64,000 nt of DNA from Anaerotruncus colihominis (GTDB lineage Bacteria; Bacillota; Clostridia; Oscillospirales; Ruminococcaceae), in contig CP102255.1 of assembly GCA_025146135.1 (NCBI GenBank), positions 2,294,001 to 2,358,000 on the forward strand, written 5' to 3'. Below are positions 59,805 to 64,000 of this stretch, in pieces. The notes under the pieces were generated by a model that saw only the letters and a program-made list of their open reading frames with translations, did no database searches and was not told the origin of the DNA. The translations under genes were made by a program, and so were the position numbers. Each line of letters begins with the position of its first letter. Positions within the stretch are counted from its first letter, which is position 1.

Positions 59805-60275
59805 ATGGACACGGTCGGAATTATTCCCGCCCAGGAAAAATATATAAAAGCATATTGGGTGACACTTGGGCGCGTAGCGCAGGAGCGTAAATACTTAAGA
59901 ATAACCCATGCTTTTCCGCTGGAGGAAACCATGGAGTTTATCCGGGAAGGGATTAAAAATAACTACCCCTATTTCTTTATAAAAAGCGAAGACGCCATTG
60001 TGGGCTGGTGCGACATACGCCCTCTTTCCAAGGAAAGTACCGTTGGCTGTCTGGGCATAGGACTGTTAAAGGATTACCGGGGCCAGGGGATCGGAGCCAA
60101 AGCAATCGCCGTAGCGCTGAATAAGGCTCGAGAACAGGGTTTTACCCTGATTCAGCTGGAGGTGCTGGCCACCAACGAGCGTGCAATCCGTCTCTATCGG
60201 TCGGCAGGGTTTCTTTTTGCCGAGCAGTCGCCCCACCTGATAGAGATTTACACAATGCAGCTGCAGTTATCATAA
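59805..60275 (+). CDS. GNAT-family N-acetyltransferase
   Basis: A 156-residue acetyltransferase. Acetyl-CoA site: CLGIGLLKDYRGQGIGAKAI (Q/RxxGxG), followed by LNKAREQGFTLIQLEVLATN and AIRLYRSAGF. RimI/L-type shape but no protein-specific feature visible; the acceptor is unknown. GAGGTGATC precedes the ATG; TATAAT at 59775-59780 lies in a 100-base gap after the insertion element. Confidence 0.88.
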   Translation: MDTVGIIPAQEKYIKAYWVTLGRVAQERKYLRITHAFPLEETMEFIREGIKNNYPYFFIKSEDAIVGWCDIRPLSKESTVGCLGIGLLKDYRGQGIGAKAIAVALNKAREQGFTLIQLEVLATNERAIRLYRSAGFLFAEQSPHLIEIYTMQLQLS

Positions 60276-60278
60276 AAC

Positions 60279-60314
60279 AAAAAGAAGACCGGGAAATCTC
60301 CCGGCCTTCTTTTT
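60279..60314. terminator. bidirectional terminator
   Basis: AAAAAGAAG-CCGGGA with TCCCGG-CTTCTTTTT (60279-60294 and 60299-60314), one mismatch, loop AATC. Confidence 0.9.
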
Positions 60315-60333
60315 ATTTCTATATTTTTGAAAA

Positions 60334-61467
60334 TCAATCGTAAAGAAGTCTTGCGATTTCTTCATCATCCATGTTTTCTGAGTTGTACCATTTGGCCTGT
60401 GCATCGATATCCTCGACAGCTTCGCCTTTACTAGCTTTTACTGCGGAGACGACCGCCTGATAGCCAATATCATACGGGTTTTGCGCAACCGCGCCATAGA
60501 ACCATTGATTGCGTACTGCATTTTTCAGCGTTTTACCAGCGTCAAATCCAGCGATCAGCAGATCTTTGTATTTTCCGGTTTCCCGATCCAGGTCGGTGCC
60601 ATCGGTAGTGGCGCTGAGAATGCCAGTGACAATTCCTTCGTTTACACAGAAGATACCGATCAGATTTTCATTGCTGATAACCGACTGGGCCAGATTACGA
60701 ATATCGGAATCAGAAGCAGAAGGAGAGATATCCACTTGAATAATAACGCTGGGGGCATTTTCTGCTTTTTTCTCGAAAGCTACATGGCCGCTGATTTCTA
60801 CAGCACCAGGAGCGATTTCTTCCGCTAAAGCTAAGAATTCACTGCTGAATCCTTCTACACGGGATTTATGAGCAGTTTGTACCGCATCTGGAGAGATTAC
60901 GCTGACAATAACCGGGTTTTCCGGAGTAGCCGCTTTGATTTTTTCTACAAAGGCTTGATCCTCAAACATTTTTTGCGCTGCCAAACCAGCCGCTTTTGAA
61001 TTGTTGGTAGAAACCGTGGCGGTTACTGTACCTTCCGGCGCGTTGGGCATGGCAACATCATAAGCGATTACCGGAACCCCTTGGGCCTTGGCGGTTTCCA
61101 GGGAAGTAGCGATGGCATCCGGATCAAGAGCTGCTACCAGTAGAGCATCCGGCTGTTTTGCGATAGCGGCGTTGATCATATCGATCTGTGCCTGAATTCC
61201 GGAGGAATCCTGAGGGGCGCTGTAAACGATGTTTACGCCGCCAAGTTCTTCTGCCGCGGCTTCTGCGCCTTCTCTTTCCACCTGACAGAACTGAATGGCA
61301 AATGCGCAGTTCACCATTTCAAAGGTAAGTTCTTCTTCCTCGTCGGTAGCAGCCGCGTCATCAGCGGGAGCCGCATTCTGGGACGGAGCCGAGGATTGTT
61401 CCCCCTGACAGGCAGCGAGGGTAAGTATACAGGTTACAGCGAGAAACAAAGCTAATAATTTTTTCAT
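60334..61467 (-). CDS. sugar ABC transporter substrate-binding lipoprotein
   Basis: A 377-residue lipoprotein with lipobox LAAC (Cys20), an Ala/Asp/Glu linker and a periplasmic-binding-protein-type-I fold: QAQIDMINAAIAKQPDALLV, ALDPDAIATSLETAKAQGVP and FDAGKTLKNAVRNQWFYGAV. This is the RbsB-like group that binds ribose, galactose or related sugars. Start ATG 61467 with GGAGAAAAAGG chosen; an ATG eight codons upstream is unlikely. Last gene of an rbsACB-like operon. Confidence 0.9.
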   Translation of the reverse strand: MKKLLALFLAVTCILTLAACQGEQSSAPSQNAAPADDAAATDEEEELTFEMVNCAFAIQFCQVEREGAEAAAEELGGVNIVYSAPQDSSGIQAQIDMINAAIAKQPDALLVAALDPDAIATSLETAKAQGVPVIAYDVAMPNAPEGTVTATVSTNNSKAAGLAAQKMFEDQAFVEKIKAATPENPVIVSVISPDAVQTAHKSRVEGFSSEFLALAEEIAPGAVEISGHVAFEKKAENAPSVIIQVDISPSASDSDIRNLAQSVISNENLIGIFCVNEGIVTGILSATTDGTDLDRETGKYKDLLIAGFDAGKTLKNAVRNQWFYGAVAQNPYDIGYQAVVSAVKASKGEAVEDIDAQAKWYNSENMDDEEIARLLYD

Positions 61468-61522
61468 TCCTTTTTCTCCTAACTTTTTCATTTATTGCAG
61501 GGCTTTTGCCCTTGCGTTCATA

Positions 61523-62518
61523 TTAACATTTTGTCCGACCGTCTTTACTGGTTTTATAAATATCCAGAAGAACCGCCAGCAGTACTGCGATACCGGTAAA
61601 GAACACCTGCCACTGCTGCTGAAGTCCAACGGTCATCAGGCCGTTCTTCAGCACGTTCATAATGAATACACCGATCAAGGTGCCAACAATGGTGCCAAAG
61701 CCACCCGCCAGAGAGGTTCCTCCAATAACTACCGCCGCGACCGCCTGCATTTCCATACCAGAGCCGGAACCGGGAAGAACGGAGGTATAAGTGGCCGCGT
61801 AAAACAATCCTGCAAATCCGGTAAAAATACCGCTGACTACATATACGGATAATTCCCATCTTTTCGTATTAACACCGGAGAGCCGGGTGGCTTCCTTATT
61901 GGAACCAATGGCACAGGCGTATTTACCAAGTTTTGTATACCGCAGCAAAAATGCCGCGACCAAAAACAAAATAACCACATAAATAATTCCCATAGGAAAA
62001 CCGTTTAAGGATTTAAAAAACACTCGTTTAAACCAGCCGTCCGGTTCGGAAATAATCGGAAAACGCATGGTCTGCACTTTTGAAATAATATATCCTACCC
62101 CTTGGGAAATCATCATTACCCCCATGGTCGCTACGAAAGCGGGCAATTTACAATAGGCCACTAAAAATCCGTTGAGCGCACCGAATAAGGTGGTGGTAGC
62201 AATGATCATAAGCAAAGCGGCCCACATGGGAAATCCCCATACATTGTAAGCTACCCCGCCTACAATCGCACCGCACATCCCCACCGTACCAATGGAAAGA
62301 TCAATTCCCCCGGTCGCGATGATAAAAGTCATTCCCAGCGCCATACAGATAATATAGTAGGAGCTTTCTACCAGATTGATCATTGTATCGGCGGTACAAA
62401 ACCGTTTACCAAAGATCGAAAAGAACGCAAATAATACCAACAGCGTACACAGGGCTATCATTCTTTGGGAAGAGAAGATGGACTTTACTCCCCCTGATTT
62501 TTTACTATTTTGGCTCAT
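61523..62518 (-). CDS. sugar ABC transporter permease (RbsC-like)
   Basis: A 331-residue permease of about ten helices. The BPD_transp_2 signature ATGGIDLSIGTVGMCGAIVGG near residue 70 and VAAVVIGGTSLAGGFGTIVGTL near 265 are diagnostic. ATG 62518 with GAGGAG upstream. 37 bases after the ATPase gene. Confidence 0.93.
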   Translation of the reverse strand: MSQNSKKSGGVKSIFSSQRMIALCTLLVLFAFFSIFGKRFCTADTMINLVESSYYIICMALGMTFIIATGGIDLSIGTVGMCGAIVGGVAYNVWGFPMWAALLMIIATTTLFGALNGFLVAYCKLPAFVATMGVMMISQGVGYIISKVQTMRFPIISEPDGWFKRVFFKSLNGFPMGIIYVVILFLVAAFLLRYTKLGKYACAIGSNKEATRLSGVNTKRWELSVYVVSGIFTGFAGLFYAATYTSVLPGSGSGMEMQAVAAVVIGGTSLAGGFGTIVGTLIGVFIMNVLKNGLMTVGLQQQWQVFFTGIAVLLAVLLDIYKTSKDGRTKC

Positions 62519-62555
62519 CTTTTTATCTCCTCGCTCTTGATTAGAACTACGCCTG

Positions 62556-64000
62556 TCAGCGCAATGTGGCATAATACATGATTTTCTCTTGCGTTGCCTG
62601 GGAAATATCCATTTCTCCAGTAAGCCGGCCTTCGCACATCACTAAAATGCGATCACTCATACGCAGCAGTTCAGGCATTTCAGAGGAAATCATGATGATT
62701 GATTTGCCATCTTCAATCAGCTTGTTCATCAACTTATATATTTCGCTCTTGGCTCCTACGTCAATTCCTCTGGTAGGTTCATCAAAAATAAATATTTCAC
62801 AATTTTTCAGCAGCCATTTGGCAATAACAACCTTCTGCTGGTTTCCCCCGGACAAATTTCTTACCTTCTGCTGGATAGAAGGGGTCTTTACAGAAATTTT
62901 CTGGGTAGCCTCTTCCACTGCCCGGGACAGTTTTGCATTATTAATTACTCCAGCCTTGGTAAAATCATCCCAGCAGGTTAACGCCACATTGTCGCTAATA
63001 GACAAATTTACCGCCAGTCCAAACGTTTTTCGGTCCTCAGAAAGATAACCTATCCCATTGGCAACCGCGTCTGTAGGAGAATTTATCTTTACTTCCTTGC
63101 CGTCTCTTAGGATAGTTCCGCTCTGTCTCCAGTCGGCGCCGAATATCAATCTGGCAAGCTCAGTACGCCCCGCGCCCATCAATCCGGCAAAACCCAGGAT
63201 TTCTCCCCGGTGCAGCTGGAAAGAAACATCTTTAATCAGGGGAGAAACCAAATTCCGAACTTCCAGTACTACCTGGGCATCCGCCGGTACCTGAGAAGCC
63301 GTTTTCGGTTCCTCATAAATGACACGCCCTACCATTTTGCTGATCAGTTCCTGCATATCGCACTGAGCCGTGTGAAGGGTGTCGATATACTTTCCATCCC
63401 GCATAACGGTGATATTGTCAGTAATCTGCATCAGCTCTTCCAACCGGTGGGAGATATAGATAATCGCTACTCCCTGTTCTTTTAACTGGCGGATAAGTTG
63501 GAATAGTTCCTCAATCTCACTGTTGGCCAAAGCCGCTGTTGGCTCGTCCATAATCAAAACCTTGCTGTGGTAAGAGATCCCTTTTGCAATCTCTACCATC
63601 TGTTGTTTTGCCACAGTCAAGCGGCTGACTGTCATCTGGGGATCAATATCCAGTTCCAGCCGGGTCAAAAGTTCTTTTGCGCGCTGATAGTCTTTTCCTT
63701 TGTCCAATACCGGGCCGTTTTTGCTTTCCCGTCCGATAAAAATATTATCCGCTACAGAAAGCTTTGGAATTAAATTAAGCTCTTGGTGGATCATACAAAT
63801 TCCATCATCCAACGCGTCTTTGGGGACTTTATATTCCACTTTTCTGCCGTCAACTTCCACCTGCCCGCTGTCCTGCTGATAGATCCCGGACAATATTTTC
63901 ATCAGTGTCGATTTTCCTGCGCCATTCTCCCCAATCAGTCCCAGCACTTCTCCCTTATGCAAGGTCAGCTGGGCGTCATCCAAGGCATGGACGCCTGCAA
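62556..64000 (-). CDS. sugar ABC transporter ATPase (RbsA-like), partial
   Basis: Runs off the right edge: the frame is open to base 64000 and reads AGVHALDDAQLTLHKGEVLG upstream of the first Walker A, so the true start is outside. Two ABC domains: Walker A GENGAGKST, signature-like LTVAKQQMVEIAKG, and Walker B VLIMDEPTAAL; second domain GLMGAGRTELARL, LSGGNQQKVVIA and FIFDEPTRGIDVG. Typical fused ribose-type ATPase of about 500 residues. Confidence 0.93.
   Translation of the reverse strand, partial: AGVHALDDAQLTLHKGEVLGLIGENGAGKSTLMKILSGIYQQDSGQVEVDGRKVEYKVPKDALDDGICMIHQELNLIPKLSVADNIFIGRESKNGPVLDKGKDYQRAKELLTRLELDIDPQMTVSRLTVAKQQMVEIAKGISYHSKVLIMDEPTAALANSEIEELFQLIRQLKEQGVAIIYISHRLEELMQITDNITVMRDGKYIDTLHTAQCDMQELISKMVGRVIYEEPKTASQVPADAQVVLEVRNLVSPLIKDVSFQLHRGEILGFAGLMGAGRTELARLIFGADWRQSGTILRDGKEVKINSPTDAVANGIGYLSEDRKTFGLAVNLSISDNVALTCWDDFTKAGVINNAKLSRAVEEATQKISVKTPSIQQKVRNLSGGNQQKVVIAKWLLKNCEIFIFDEPTRGIDVGAKSEIYKLMNKLIEDGKSIIMISSEMPELLRMSDRILVMCEGRLTGEMDISQATQEKIMYYATLR

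Overview
The window reads as the chromosome of an anaerobic, spore-forming member of the Clostridia, most likely the Oscillospirales (inference). It carries a complete spoIIA operon (spoIIAA-spoIIAB-sigF), a group-B-like [FeFe]-hydrogenase protein, ECF-type vitamin and metal transporters, many SGC/AAC-type lipoproteins and frequent GTG/TTG starts behind GGAGG sites. Core genes are fairly GC-rich. The stretch from about 42.1 to 58.6 kb is more AT-rich in its first part and is a patchwork of mobile-element modules. At least ten sites match TTGACA-17 bp-TATAAT closely, so vegetative promoters can be placed with some confidence.

Layout. 0-4.7 kb: DUF554 protein, mobA, ferritin, a YbjQ-like protein, a divergent XRE regulator and small protein, then an ECF S component and a methyltransferase behind a structured leader. 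4.7-8.9 kb: hydrogenase-like protein and a chemotaxis receptor with a long hairpin leader. 9.0-12.7 kb: a TPP-riboswitch-controlled thiamine salvage operon (thiW, thiM, thiE, a HAD phosphatase, thiD). 12.8-15.1 kb: a QueD-like protein with an added zinc ribbon and a CDF metal exporter behind an attenuator-like leader. 15.2-21.4 kb: a TetR regulator, a candidate operator, an MMPL exporter and a very large lipoprotein with two arrays of 8-residue repeats. 21.6-25.1 kb: small conserved genes and guaA. 25.2-28.4 kb: cbiM-cbiN-cbiQ-cbiO cobalt uptake operon behind a cobalamin riboswitch. 29-31 kb: a secreted V8-like protease and a lipoprotein. 31.6-40.9 kb: spoIIA operon, folC, valS, a G5-M23 endopeptidase, a corrinoid protein and a DAHP synthase. 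41-42.1 kb: small secreted or disordered proteins.

Mobile region. It starts near 42.13 kb with tails of conjugation or replication genes. Next come a Tn916-like sigma factor and HTH pair, a Cys-rich KTR protein, a ferredoxin-flavodoxin pseudogene with its TetR regulator, and a collapsed tnpW-recombinase-tnpV cassette. A three-gene minus-strand block follows (acidic sigma-like protein, zinc-finger protein, AlbA_2/Schlafen-type protein). Then comes what looks like an intact mobilizable element: tnpW-like gene, large serine recombinase, CHC2 primase, P4-type primase/helicase, GTACA repeat cluster, DUF3847 gene, an oriT with an IncQ-like core, and a MobQ relaxase. A TetR gene and a complete IS5-family insertion with TTAA target duplication close the region. 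After it come a GNAT acetyltransferase and a ribose-type sugar ABC transporter that runs off the right edge.

The most unusual items are: a cysteine-rich reading frame with one in-frame TAG just upstream of the cobalamin riboswitch; an unassigned nested-helix element at 31.3 kb; two unassigned attenuator-type leaders (3.35 and 13.6 kb); a QueD-family protein without the catalytic cysteine; a 163-bp element with 19-bp inverted ends between valS and folC; and the three-gene cargo block in the mobile region.
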